In this document: positions 8,069-18,503 of the stretch, piece after piece
How positions within the stretch are numbered: position 1 is the first letter of the stretch
Layout: the number at the start of each line of letters is the position of its first letter
From: Kiritimatiellales bacterium
Lineage (GTDB): Bacteria; Verrucomicrobiota; Kiritimatiellia; Kiritimatiellales; Pontiellaceae
Length of the DNA stretch: 46,411 nt
Assembly: GCA_016744085.1 (NCBI GenBank)
Contig: JADGFE010000004.1
Span: 1 to 46,411, forward strand
Direction of reading: 5' to 3'
Translations under genes and position numbers: made by a program
Notes under the pieces: generated by a model
Seen by the model: only the letters and a program-made list of their open reading frames with translations
Database searches by the model: none
Told to the model about the DNA's origin: nothing

Positions 8069-9772
8069 ATGCTGAAGAAGCTATTCCCATTTTTAAACTG
8101 GCAGCTGTCAGGAGAAGGACTGCGATCTGATCTGATCGCAGGCTTAACGGTTGCACTTGTATTGATACCGCAGTCTATGGCTTATGCCGAGTTGGCAGGT
8201 CTGCCGGTTTGGATGGGTTTATATGCCGCTTTTCTACCGGTCATTATTGGTGGTTTATGGGGCTCTTCTGATCATTTGCAAACCGGTCCCGGTGCAACCA
8301 TGGCGCTGATTATTTCTTCTGCCTTACTCCCGCTTGCCGCGGTTGGATCTGCTGAATACGCCTCCTTGGCAATTCAGTTGGGATTTCTTGTAGGTATTAT
8401 TTGGGCTTTGCTGGCGTTGTTCCGGTTGGGCTTTGTGATCAATTTTTTGTCTCGTCCGGTTATTGAAGGGTTTATCAACGCCGGCGGTATATTAATTGCA
8501 TTTTCACAGATCATTAAAATACTGGGCGTCCCGATGGAACGGTCAGGACAGATCTTCTACGACCTTGTCACCCTTCTACGTAATCCAAGCGACATCAATG
8601 TGCTCAGTTTAGTCGTTGGAGGCATTTCTCTGGCCCTACTTTTGCTGGGAAGACGATTTTTCCCAAAAATCTCTATGGCTTTGCTGATCGTCGTTGCTTC
8701 AGCGGCAGCAGTCTATTTTTTAGGCTGGCATGATCCCGCTCGTGTAGCTGCACCGCTGGCGATCGTGGGAGAAATTCCCGCCGGTCTTCCAAGGCCGATC
8801 TGGCCGGTTCCAAATGTAGAGAATTTATTTTTACTCTTACCGGGTGCGGTCACCTTTGCCTTTGTCGGCTTCATGGAAACATGCTCTGTGGCTCGTGGTA
8901 TTGCAGCGAGAAGTCATCAGAAGTTGAATGTAAATCAAGAGGCTGTCGGACAATCGCTGGCCTCGTTTGCCGCGGCATTTTCGGGCGGGCAACCAATCAA
9001 TGGTTCTTTTTCCCGTTCAGCATTAAACTTTGCCAGTGGGGCAAAGAGTGGATTGGCAACAGTTTTTACCGGAATTTTTGTTGCGGTATTTCTGCTCGTT
9101 TGCACGCCCGCTTTTTACTATCTGCCAAAAACTGTTCTGGCTACGATCATTATCGCGGCGGTGATTAAGCTGATGAACTTCAGGAAGCTAGCTTCGTTCT
9201 ATAGAATTAATCGAGGCGATGGGTCAGCTGCCTGGATCACCTTCGGGGCAACACTCGTGTTTGCTCCTGAATTGGAGAAAGGCATTCTGCTGGGGGCATC
9301 GGCCTCCATTCTGTATCACCTTTTCCGAATGATGCGCCCGAATGTGGTAACCCTCGGCCGTCATCCGGACGGGGCGTTGAGGGATGCTCATCTGCATAAT
9401 CTGGAAATTGACTATCTGCCGCTAGCCATACGTTTGGATGGACGGCTGTTTTTTGCCAACGCAACATACTTTGAAGATCAAGTGCATGAAGCGGTGGAGC
9501 GTGCACCGGATGTGCGCTATGTGGCCATTATCTGCGACGGTATTAACGCGATAGATGCTTCCGGTGCAGAAATGCTCAAGGAATTGCACGGGCAACTAAA
9601 GCACCGGGATGTTCAACTCATGTTCGTCGGCGTTAAAAATCTGATGCTTTCGATCGTTCGAACCAGTGGTCTGGAGGACCTTGTGGGTGCTGAAAACTTT
9701 TTCGGTACCTATGAAAATGCCAAGGAAGCTGTCGTTGGACGCCTTTCATCCACCGATCATTATTCCATTTAA
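8069..9772 (+). CDS. SulP-family anion (sulfate) permease with C-terminal STAS domain
   Basis: DLIAGLTVALVLIPQSMAYAELAGLPVWMGLYAAFLP; C-terminal IICDGINAIDASGAEMLKELH. Confidence 0.93.
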   Translation: MLKKLFPFLNWQLSGEGLRSDLIAGLTVALVLIPQSMAYAELAGLPVWMGLYAAFLPVIIGGLWGSSDHLQTGPGATMALIISSALLPLAAVGSAEYASLAIQLGFLVGIIWALLALFRLGFVINFLSRPVIEGFINAGGILIAFSQIIKILGVPMERSGQIFYDLVTLLRNPSDINVLSLVVGGISLALLLLGRRFFPKISMALLIVVASAAAVYFLGWHDPARVAAPLAIVGEIPAGLPRPIWPVPNVENLFLLLPGAVTFAFVGFMETCSVARGIAARSHQKLNVNQEAVGQSLASFAAAFSGGQPINGSFSRSALNFASGAKSGLATVFTGIFVAVFLLVCTPAFYYLPKTVLATIIIAAVIKLMNFRKLASFYRINRGDGSAAWITFGATLVFAPELEKGILLGASASILYHLFRMMRPNVVTLGRHPDGALRDAHLHNLEIDYLPLAIRLDGRLFFANATYFEDQVHEAVERAPDVRYVAIICDGINAIDASGAEMLKELHGQLKHRDVQLMFVGVKNLMLSIVRTSGLEDLVGAENFFGTYENAKEAVVGRLSSTDHYSI

Positions 9773-10941
9773 TCGCACGACAGTTGGGTGATTTTCAGCA
9801 GGACCTTACAGGCCGTTAGGTATTCCTTAATGTTCACATATTCCTCAACCTGATGGAATTTGTGTGATCCGGTTCCAAGCGTAACCGTTGGCAGGCCTTT
9901 CTCGTTAAAGTTGTTAGCATCGAGGCCGGCGTCCATCACCAGCGGGTTCGGTTTCAGTCCAATGGACTCGACCGCCTTGCTGGCAATTTTAACGCACGCT
10001 TCCGTCTTTTTAAGGCGGAAGGCATTGTAGTCAGAAATGGTCGTGAATTTGACCTTCCCGCATTTCCCTTTGTCGTTCGTGACGCTCTTCTCGGCCCTCT
10101 CAAAGCTGTCCTTATAAACCTTAACGATTTGTTTAAGAAAGGCCGGACTATGGCTCCGGCACTCGCCGGTCATGATGCAAACATCCATTACCTGGTTGTT
10201 AGATTCACCACCATTCACGGAACCTAGGTTAGAGGTGCCGAGCCGGTTGCCCTTAATGACTTTTCCGAAGTAACCTTTTTCGGAAATAAGAGCCATAGCC
10301 TTCGATCCAATCAAGCCGGCAGAAATACCTTTATGCGGTTCAAGACCTGCATGGGTAGAAACACCTTTGATATGTGCCTCCCAGCGAACAGCACTCATGG
10401 CGCCAATCACCAGCTCGTTCGGAAACTGTCCGTCGAGATTAAATCCCATCGTCGGATTGCCCAGATCCTTGAAGCGCACCACGCGAGAACCATGCAGTCC
10501 ATTTTCTTCCGCAATCGGAAAAAGAAACGTAATCGGAGGATGGGGGAGTTTATTTTTTAGAATCGTTTCACAGAGTGTTACCATCGCCGCACAGCCGGAA
10601 CGATCGTCGCCACCCAGTCCCGTGTTGCCCTTGGCGACAACCCGGTTTCCTTTGATCATCGGAACCGCACCCTTGCAAAGCGGAACCGTATCCATATGTG
10701 CTGAAAACATGATCCGTGGTGACGCCTTCATTGTGCCGGGCAATTGAACAATTAGATTGCCGATTTCAAAACCTTCGCCCAAACGCTTATGTGCATCATC
10801 GGTTTTAATCCACGCCTTTTTACATCCGGCGGCGAGCATGTTTTTCGTGATAGCTGCCACCACTTGCGATTCCTGCCCTGTCGGCCCTTCGATAGCCAGC
10901 AGCTCCATCAGGTGAGTCATGGCGCGGTCTTTATCGATCAT
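9769..10941 (-). CDS. M20-family metallopeptidase (PepT-like)
   Basis: MFSAHMDTVPLC, GLGGDDRSGCAAMVTL, PIAEENGLHGSR; AAAGGA RBS before ATG at 10941. Confidence 0.88.
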   Translation of the reverse strand: MIDKDRAMTHLMELLAIEGPTGQESQVVAAITKNMLAAGCKKAWIKTDDAHKRLGEGFEIGNLIVQLPGTMKASPRIMFSAHMDTVPLCKGAVPMIKGNRVVAKGNTGLGGDDRSGCAAMVTLCETILKNKLPHPPITFLFPIAEENGLHGSRVVRFKDLGNPTMGFNLDGQFPNELVIGAMSAVRWEAHIKGVSTHAGLEPHKGISAGLIGSKAMALISEKGYFGKVIKGNRLGTSNLGSVNGGESNNQVMDVCIMTGECRSHSPAFLKQIVKVYKDSFERAEKSVTNDKGKCGKVKFTTISDYNAFRLKKTEACVKIASKAVESIGLKPNPLVMDAGLDANNFNEKGLPTVTLGTGSHKFHQVEEYVNIKEYLTACKVLLKITQLSCD

Positions 10942-11344
10942 AATAGTCCTTTGTTTTTGCATAGAATGAATCCTACCCATGTACACCAACGGGTCTACTA
11001 AAAAGAGAAACGTTACGTACAAATTCCTTAACCATTTCCTGCCCATAATTTCATCGTTCAGCAGCGGAGTAAGGCGCGAAGAGAGACTTAAAGTATTAAA
11101 CCCCGCAGCCTTTATTATATCGTTGGTGATATGGAAAAGCGTCCAAAATGCGCAATATAGGGATAAAATATATCATATACGATATGGATGGGACGGGACA
11201 TTCCTGCGCCGGTAGGTTCAAGAAGAAGCCTTTTTGGGCCGCCGTGGCTTTAGCGAGGGAGTAGGGCGAGTGTGTCTCGGACGGTGCAGGATTTTATACT
11301 AAAGCGTGGACTGGATATGTTTTTCATTAAAGGCGTAAGCCGTG

Positions 11345-11878
11345 CTACGAGATCATTTCTAAAATGAGTGGTGGCGGTTTTGCGGGATGGCTTGAGATAT
11401 CGAATGCGTTTTTTAATTGCGGAAGCATTTGTGCGATATTTTCATGCCCGTTCGAATGGATGGTGCATAGGGATTCGCCCATCTCAACTTTCTCGCCGAT
11501 TTTCTTAAGGTTCGAAATGCCAACGGCGTGGTCGATGGAGTCGGTGGTTTTTGCGCGGCCGGCTCCGAGCAGGAGAGCGACGCGGCCGATGGCTTCGGGA
11601 TCGCATTTGGAAATGAATCCTGAAGAGGGAGTGGGGAGCGGGATTTGTTTTTTGGCGACGGATAAGTCGGCGTCGATATTGCCGCTGTGGCAGGCGACCA
11701 TTTGTTTGAATTGTTGAAGGGCTGAACCATCGTGAAGTTTTGCTTCGATTCCGGGATCGTCGATCCTGACTACAGCGAGCATGCGGGATGCGAGCTCCAT
11801 GCCATCCCTTTTCTTTTCAATTATCCATTGTGGCAACCTGAATGCAGGATAGTGCGAGGGTTGTTTTATGTCACACAA
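11345..11878 (-). pseudogene. Internally deleted pyrimidine/thymidine nucleoside phosphorylase remnant
   Basis: N-terminal signature LPQWIIEKKRDG joined directly to C-terminal domain (FISKCDPEAIGRVALLLGAGRAKTTDSIDHAVGISNLKKIGEKVEMGESLCTIHSN). Confidence 0.75.
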
Positions 11879-11923
11879 TTATATAACCTTTTCAGTTGTA
11901 TGTAATGTGCGGAGATACTGCTG

Positions 11924-14900
11924 ATGGGTAAGAAGAGGCTATTTTGGGTCGTGATGCTGCTTTGTTGTGTGGAGGGAGCGTGGGCGCAGGCGCCGGGGAG
12001 GTTGAAACGGGTTCGCGTGGGGATTTTTCAGGTGGAGCCGCTGAACTATATCGATCAGGACGGCAAGGCGCAGGGGATTAATCCAGACCTGCTGCGTGAA
12101 ATAGCGCTTCAGCGAGGTCATTGGTGGCCGGAGTTTGTGCCGGTGACGTGGGCGGAGGGTCTTGAACTGTTGGAAAATGAGGAGCTGGAGTTGATGGTTT
12201 CGGTTACCTATACGCCGGAGCGGACAAAGTTTCTGGATTTCTCCAAAACATCGGTGCTGGAATTACGCAGCCAGGTGTTCATGCGGCCGGGAGCGAATGT
12301 TGATCGTTTTCTGGATTTTAAAGGTTTTCGCGTGGGGATCATGAAGGAAGGGATTCATGGAAAAAACTTCATTAATTTAGCGGATGCATACGGGATTGAT
12401 TATGAGGTGATTGAGTATGATTCGCACCGGGATATTTTCCGGGCTTTGGAGCTCAACGAAATTGAGGCAGGGGTTGCGCCCAGCCATGTTGGGTTGCGGC
12501 AATCGCATTATTATAACGTGGAAGGAACGAAGGTTCAGTTCGCTCCTGCGCGTATTCATTTTGCGACGAAAAAAGGATGCAATGAGGACGTGCTTGCCGA
12601 TATTGATGTGGTTCTTACGGAATGGCAGGAGGACCAGAATTCATATTATTACTGGAGGCTTGATCATTGGTTTGGCGCTGAAGATCGATGGGGGCGCACA
12701 GTTCCGCTTTGGTTGAAGATTGCGGCCGGAATTTCGGTTGTCACGGGATTTTTGTTTTTGATTCTCATTTGGTTGTTTAAGCGGCAGGTACGGTTGCGAA
12801 CACATGAACTTAGTACTAGCGAAGAGCGGTATCGAATGATTGTGGAGAATCAAACGGATCTGGTTGTTAAGGTGGATGTAAAAGCACGCTTTTTATATGT
12901 GAGCCCATCGTATTGCGAGGTGTTTGGTAAAACCGAAAAAGAACTGTTAGGGAACGCTTTTCTTCCTTTGGTACACGAAGAGGATCGTGCTTCTACCGAG
13001 AGTGAATTTGCAAAAATATTTAAACCGCCACATGTCGCCTATATGGAACAGCGAGCGATGACCCAAAAGGGCTGGCGATGGTTTTATTGGCAAGACTCCG
13101 CTCTTCTTGATGAACAAGGAAACGTTACTGAAATTATTGGCGTTGGTCGGGATATCACTGCCCGAAAAGAGGCGGAGTTGGCCTATCGGGAAAGCAACGA
13201 GCGGTTGCATCTGGCAACACAGGCTGCGCAGATTGGAATCTGGGAATATGACATCGCCAATGATCAGCTGATTTGGGATGAGCAAATGTTTAAACTTTAT
13301 GATGTTGATAAGGCATCGTTCTCCGGAATTTTGGATGACTGGCGAAATACCCTGCATCCAGAGGATGTGCCTTCAGCCAGCCAGCGATTTGCCGAAGCTA
13401 TGGACAGTGGTGAGATATTGGATACTGAATTTCGGGTGATTTGGTCGGATGAATCTATTCATTTTATTCGTTCTTTAGCGATGATTGATAGGGATCTGAA
13501 AGGGAATCCCAAGCGGGCTATTGGAACAAACTGGGATGTTACGCGCAACAAGCGGATGATTTCAGCAGTGCAGGAAAGTGAGCAGAATTATCGACAGCTT
13601 TTTGAAAATATGACCACCGGATTCTTCCTGTTTGAGGTGGTATTTGATTTGTCCGATAAACCAGTGAATTACAAAATTGTTCAGGCCAATTCTGCTGCGG
13701 AAGATATTACCGGAGCAAAGCGTGAGAATATGGTGGGCAATTTATTCACTGAAGTTTTTCAGCCGATGGAATCGTATTGGATGGATATTTTATCGAAGGT
13801 TGTGGTTACCGGAAAACCTTCCTCATATGAAAATCGTGCTGAAGCAGTGGATCGGGTTCTTTCCACCTGGATATTTGTTCCGAAGCCGGGGTATGTAGGC
13901 GTGGTGTTTTCCGATAATACGGCACACCGTACTGCTGAGGATGCCGTGCTGCGAGCGCAGCAACAGCTGCAACATATTTTTGATAATACAAAAGATATCA
14001 TCTTTCAGATCGATCTGCAGGGGAACTATATTTATGTGAACTCCGCGGCTGAGGAATTAACGGGTTATCCGGTGGATGAGCTGATCGGGATGAATATGAT
14101 GGATCTGATTGTTCCGAAGTTTCATGTGCTGACGGAGGAGTGGTTGAAACGACGGATCGATGGGGATCCGGAAATGGGTAATTTTTCATTTGAAATTCTA
14201 CATCGCGAGGGTCATCGCATATGGCTGGAACTGGCTGCGAATGGCGTATTCGATTCGCAAGGGAGACTGGAAGCTGTTCAGGGAGTCGCACGCGACATTA
14301 CGGAGCGTAAAGAGGCCGAGCAGGCATTGACAGAATCGCGACGTTTTCTACGAACGGTCATTGATGCGATTCCTTCGCGTGTTTTCTGGAAAGATCTGAA
14401 GTCAAATTATCTGGGGTGTAATATATCTTTTGCTGAGGATGCCGGTTTTAATGAACCGGATAAATTGGTTGGGAAAAGTGATTACGATTTAAGCTGGTCG
14501 AAAGAAGATGCCGATGAATTTCGAAACGATGATTATGAGGTGGTCAGCAGCGGAGTGCCTCGGCTGAATATTCAGGAGCGTACAATAGATCCAAGTGGCA
14601 GTATCAATTGGCTTAATACCAGCAAGGTGCCGATGCGTGACAGTGCCGGAACGGTTATTGGGTTATTGGGAACCTATGAGAATGTTACGGAGCAAAAGTT
14701 GCTGCAGGAAGACCGTCTTCGTTTAACGGCAGCTATCAATCAATCGGCAGAAGCGATCGTTGTAATGGATATAGAGGGCGTCATTCAATACGTAAACCCT
14801 GCCTTCGAAACCATCACTGGTCATGCCAAGGCGAAGGCGATTGGCGAAAACCTGTCTATCATTAATAATGGTATGCAGGACGATGGTTTTTTCTCTTCTA

Positions 14901-16240
14901 TCTGGAAAACCCTCCGGGTGGGGAATACATGGCGGGGCCGTATTGTTAATAAGACCGAAGACGGCGGGCGTAGTACGTTTGACACGGTGATATCGCCGGT
15001 GCGGGATGAAAATAAAGCGATCGTTAATTATGTGGTGACGATTCATGATATTACTCAGGAATTGGAAATGGAAATCAATCTGCGGCAGGCTCAGAAAATG
15101 GATGCCGTTGGGCGTCTTGCTGGTGGCGTGGCGCACGATTTTAATAATATTTTGCAATCGATTCTTGGTTTCAGCGGGATTCTTTCTGCCGAGCTGGAGA
15201 GTGGGACCTCTCAGTATAATGATGTCGAAGAAATTCGAAAAGCCGCTCGTCGAGCGGGTGACCTGACCCGGCAATTACTGATCTTGAGCCGGAAGCAGCA
15301 TGTTGAGTATTCGGTTCAGCATATGAATGAAATTGTTAAAATGAATGAAGGCATGATGCGCCGCCTGCTGGGTGAGCGTATTGAATTTAAGTTTGAGTTG
15401 AGTGAGCCGCTTAGGCCGGTTCATGCAGATCGAAGCCAGATCGAGCAGATTTTGCTAAACCTGTTTATTAATGCGCGGGATGCTATGCCGGATGGCGGCT
15501 GCTTGTCGGTGCGGACCCATGATCTGGGGGATGAAATCACCGATGGCCTTGATACCAACTTTCAGAATGCCGGAGGCTATATTTGCCTGACGATTTCGGA
15601 TACTGGGTGTGGAATTCGAAAAGAGGTTCAGGCTCATATGTTTGAACCCTTTTACACGACGAAGCAGGTGGGTAAAGGTACCGGACTGGGACTGTCGGTG
15701 GTATATGGGATTATTCAACAGCACGCGGGTAGGATTGATGTTTCAAGTCATGTGGGTGAAGGCTCTGAGTTTAAAATCTATTTGCCGGCTCTTGATGAGG
15801 ATGACGCTGCTCTGAAAAACACCGAGATTCCGCGTGAGTCTGCGGAATCTCCGGAAGGGCATGGTGAAAAAATTCTTGTGGTGGAGGATGATACGGTACT
15901 GCGGGAGCTGAGCGAACGTATGCTGGGTGATGCGGGATATTCTGTTGTGTCAGCTGATGGGGCGGAGTGTGCTTTGGAGCTGTTTAAAGAGGGCGGTTCC
16001 AGCATACAACTTTTGTATGCTGATGTGATCCTCCCGGATGGTAATGGTGTTGAGCTCGCTGAGCAACTGCGAGAAATGCATGCTGATTTAGCGGTGCTGT
16101 TGTGTAGTGGTTACTCGCAGGATGAAGAGACGCATGCGACGATAAGTACACATGGATTCCACTATCTTGAAAAACCGGTTGCCACCATTCAGCTCTTACA
16201 AACCATTCGGGAAATGCTTGATGAAAAGCATCGGGTATAG
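11924..16240 (+). CDS. Hybrid sensor histidine kinase: SBP_bac_3 sensor, TM, about six PAS domains, HisKA/HATPase, receiver
   Basis: VGIFQVEPLNYIDQDGKAQGINPDLL; repeated PAS/PAC motifs; GRLAGGVAHDFNNILQSI; DTGCGI...GKGTGLGLSVVYGI; VVEDDTVLRELSERML. Confidence 0.95.
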   Translation: MGKKRLFWVVMLLCCVEGAWAQAPGRLKRVRVGIFQVEPLNYIDQDGKAQGINPDLLREIALQRGHWWPEFVPVTWAEGLELLENEELELMVSVTYTPERTKFLDFSKTSVLELRSQVFMRPGANVDRFLDFKGFRVGIMKEGIHGKNFINLADAYGIDYEVIEYDSHRDIFRALELNEIEAGVAPSHVGLRQSHYYNVEGTKVQFAPARIHFATKKGCNEDVLADIDVVLTEWQEDQNSYYYWRLDHWFGAEDRWGRTVPLWLKIAAGISVVTGFLFLILIWLFKRQVRLRTHELSTSEERYRMIVENQTDLVVKVDVKARFLYVSPSYCEVFGKTEKELLGNAFLPLVHEEDRASTESEFAKIFKPPHVAYMEQRAMTQKGWRWFYWQDSALLDEQGNVTEIIGVGRDITARKEAELAYRESNERLHLATQAAQIGIWEYDIANDQLIWDEQMFKLYDVDKASFSGILDDWRNTLHPEDVPSASQRFAEAMDSGEILDTEFRVIWSDESIHFIRSLAMIDRDLKGNPKRAIGTNWDVTRNKRMISAVQESEQNYRQLFENMTTGFFLFEVVFDLSDKPVNYKIVQANSAAEDITGAKRENMVGNLFTEVFQPMESYWMDILSKVVVTGKPSSYENRAEAVDRVLSTWIFVPKPGYVGVVFSDNTAHRTAEDAVLRAQQQLQHIFDNTKDIIFQIDLQGNYIYVNSAAEELTGYPVDELIGMNMMDLIVPKFHVLTEEWLKRRIDGDPEMGNFSFEILHREGHRIWLELAANGVFDSQGRLEAVQGVARDITERKEAEQALTESRRFLRTVIDAIPSRVFWKDLKSNYLGCNISFAEDAGFNEPDKLVGKSDYDLSWSKEDADEFRNDDYEVVSSGVPRLNIQERTIDPSGSINWLNTSKVPMRDSAGTVIGLLGTYENVTEQKLLQEDRLRLTAAINQSAEAIVVMDIEGVIQYVNPAFETITGHAKAKAIGENLSIINNGMQDDGFFSSIWKTLRVGNTWRGRIVNKTEDGGRSTFDTVISPVRDENKAIVNYVVTIHDITQELEMEINLRQAQKMDAVGRLAGGVAHDFNNILQSILGFSGILSAELESGTSQYNDVEEIRKAARRAGDLTRQLLILSRKQHVEYSVQHMNEIVKMNEGMMRRLLGERIEFKFELSEPLRPVHADRSQIEQILLNLFINARDAMPDGGCLSVRTHDLGDEITDGLDTNFQNAGGYICLTISDTGCGIRKEVQAHMFEPFYTTKQVGKGTGLGLSVVYGIIQQHAGRIDVSSHVGEGSEFKIYLPALDEDDAALKNTEIPRESAESPEGHGEKILVVEDDTVLRELSERMLGDAGYSVVSADGAECALELFKEGGSSIQLLYADVILPDGNGVELAEQLREMHADLAVLLCSGYSQDEETHATISTHGFHYLEKPVATIQLLQTIREMLDEKHRV

Positions 16241-16273
16241 TCCACTAAACACTTATTTATTACGGAGAAATAC

Positions 16274-16639
16274 ATGTCGCGTATTCTGATTATTGATGAT
16301 GACGAAACAATCCTTAGTGTGTTCAAGCGATTTTTATCCAGCAAAGGGTATGAAGTAAACGTGGCGACCGATGGTCGTATCGGATTGCGTGATATTGAAA
16401 AACTTCCGGTTGACTTGGTGATTACTGATATCATGATGCCCGAGACCGATGGGCTGGAAGTGGTTATGTCCATTCGGGGGAAAGGCGCAAATACCCCGGT
16501 CATTGCCATGTCGGGCGGCACGCATGCCATGCCCATGGATTTTCTGCCCATGGCAAAAAAGTTCGGCGCCTGTAAGGTGCTCTATAAGCCGATTGAAATG
16601 GAAGACTTGCTCGCGGCTGTAGAAGAGGCGCTGGCTTAA
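16274..16639 (+). CDS. Single-domain response regulator (CheY-like receiver)
   Basis: ILIIDDDETILSVFKRFL, DLVITDIMMPETDG, CKVLYKPIE. Confidence 0.95.
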   Translation: MSRILIIDDDETILSVFKRFLSSKGYEVNVATDGRIGLRDIEKLPVDLVITDIMMPETDGLEVVMSIRGKGANTPVIAMSGGTHAMPMDFLPMAKKFGACKVLYKPIEMEDLLAAVEEALA

Positions 16640-16686
16640 GCATAAATCCCGTTGCTGTTATTACGTCAGCTCGGCACAGACCCCCC

Positions 16687-18141
16687 TTATTTGCCGAAAA
16701 TAAACGGCACTTTAATAAAGGCAATCTTTCTGCCAATCTTATCGACTTCCGCCTTGCGCGCCGCTTCAAGCGCTTCCTCTTTAAGGGCCATATCTCCGTC
16801 GCTCGCCTTGATTGCCGCTTCTACTACGCGGAACCGGGTGGTCTTGACGATTTCAGCCATTTCAAAAAGGCCGAGCAAAAGCTGAGCGCCATAGCCCCGA
16901 CCAATTACATCATAACCAGGCCGCCCAAAACCATGATCGGACTGCGGCGCATGGTCTGGCCGAAAGACACCCTGCCAGCCTAAATCGACCAGCGTATGCA
17001 CAACCTTGGCCAGCTCTTCACGATGCTCAGCATGGTGTCCTTCTCGGAAATTTTTACCGTCGGTCTCAATGGGGCGTAGGTGAATGTGCGGGAAAACATC
17101 TTCCATCGACATACCTTTTATTTGGCCATATTCCGCAATCTCCCGGATTACGGCTGTGATGTCGCGGTTGCTCTCATTGGCCATCAGCGAACCGATGCAC
17201 ATGTTGACTCCACAGCCGTGGTCGAGCAGGAATTTATAGCCTGCTGATCCGCCCACCGCGCGTGGGGTGCCGAGAAAGGGTGAAAACGCCGGGTCGTCAG
17301 CGTGGCAGCAAAGGCGTACGCCCGCTGTTTGGGCCACGGGAACAACGGCATTGAGAAAATAGGTAATATGCTCCTGAAGCACCTCTAGGGACATGTCTTC
17401 ATATTTAGCAACAGCGGAACGAAAGTCGGCGAGCGTAAAGCCCTCCTGGGCTCCGGGCAGACCTGCGGTAATCATATTGATCAGGCTTTGCTGGTGTTCA
17501 GTATTGTTATCGAGATATTTATCCCAATACAGCTGAGCCTCTTCGATTTCCGCAGCTGAAAAAGAATTATCATCGATATATTCCTGAACGGTGTCATGTC
17601 GTTTGAGCAGAAAAATATCAAATGCAGCGAAAGCTGCATGGGTATACTTCAGCGTTTTCGAGCCGTCGGGCAGGGTGGTAATGCTCGTTCGGGTCCAATC
17701 GGCCACCAGCATAAAGTTTCCGACCACGTTAATCACGCCTAAGCGGCCTAAGTTCCGCAGGCTTTGTTTATACTTTTGAATGTGCTCTTCGCGGTCCGGG
17801 CTTCCGTTTTTGATATCTTCGGTAAAAACGAGACTTTCGGCAGTATCCCAGACGAGTCCAGTGCGCTCGTTGTTAATCTTGTGCCACTGAAACAGTTTCA
17901 TACCTTCAAGGTCAGTAGGGGCGTTGGAGCAGGGTTTAAACTCAACTTCAATCTTACGTTTGGCCACTTCGGCTTCGGTCCATATTTCTCCGGCAGGAAT
18001 GTGGTGCAGAGCCGTAATAATGTTAGTAACCCCCGGTGTTTGTTGAATATTCCGTATAGATACTACGTCTTCTGGCCCAAACCAGCGCATTCCTGCGCGT
18101 ACTCGTTCCCGATTCCAGTTTAGATTGAAAATTTCGCTCAT
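16687..18141 (-). CDS. uxuA: Mannonate dehydratase
   Basis: MRWFGPEDVVSIRNIQQTPGVTNIITALHHIPAGEIW, YKQSLRNLGRLGV, FMLVADWTRT, CCHADDPAFSPFLGTPRAVG, RPDHAPQ. Confidence 0.92.
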   Translation of the reverse strand: MSEIFNLNWNRERVRAGMRWFGPEDVVSIRNIQQTPGVTNIITALHHIPAGEIWTEAEVAKRKIEVEFKPCSNAPTDLEGMKLFQWHKINNERTGLVWDTAESLVFTEDIKNGSPDREEHIQKYKQSLRNLGRLGVINVVGNFMLVADWTRTSITTLPDGSKTLKYTHAAFAAFDIFLLKRHDTVQEYIDDNSFSAAEIEEAQLYWDKYLDNNTEHQQSLINMITAGLPGAQEGFTLADFRSAVAKYEDMSLEVLQEHITYFLNAVVPVAQTAGVRLCCHADDPAFSPFLGTPRAVGGSAGYKFLLDHGCGVNMCIGSLMANESNRDITAVIREIAEYGQIKGMSMEDVFPHIHLRPIETDGKNFREGHHAEHREELAKVVHTLVDLGWQGVFRPDHAPQSDHGFGRPGYDVIGRGYGAQLLLGLFEMAEIVKTTRFRVVEAAIKASDGDMALKEEALEAARKAEVDKIGRKIAFIKVPFIFGK

Positions 18142-18503
18142 ATTTCGCCCCGTTAGTTAAATCGAAGACAATATCAGGACACGCGCGCTAAAAGGCAATA
18201 TATTTCCTTGCATTAAAGTAGATTTAGACGTTATCTCAAACCATTGAGGCGCTGTTTAGGATGCTTGCGAGCTAGTGTATATTGAATGCTGAATAAAGGC
18301 TGTTAATAACCTGTTCACAATAGCTAATCATTTGGAGGAGAGTGAAATAAGACTCCAAAATGGAAAGAACGGGTTGAAAACGTGTATTTTTCGCGATTTT
18401 AAGCCGTAACTAGATGCCTCAAAGCGTAATCTTTTAGGAGAGATCGGATGAGACCACGGAGCTCATAGGTAATAAAATTGTAGACCTCAGTATTGGAGAA
18501 AAA

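Noticed and set aside
18142-18503. Regulator binding site between uxuA and the sugar kinase
   Set aside because: A divergent control region is expected here, but I could not find a convincing palindrome or promoter by eye.
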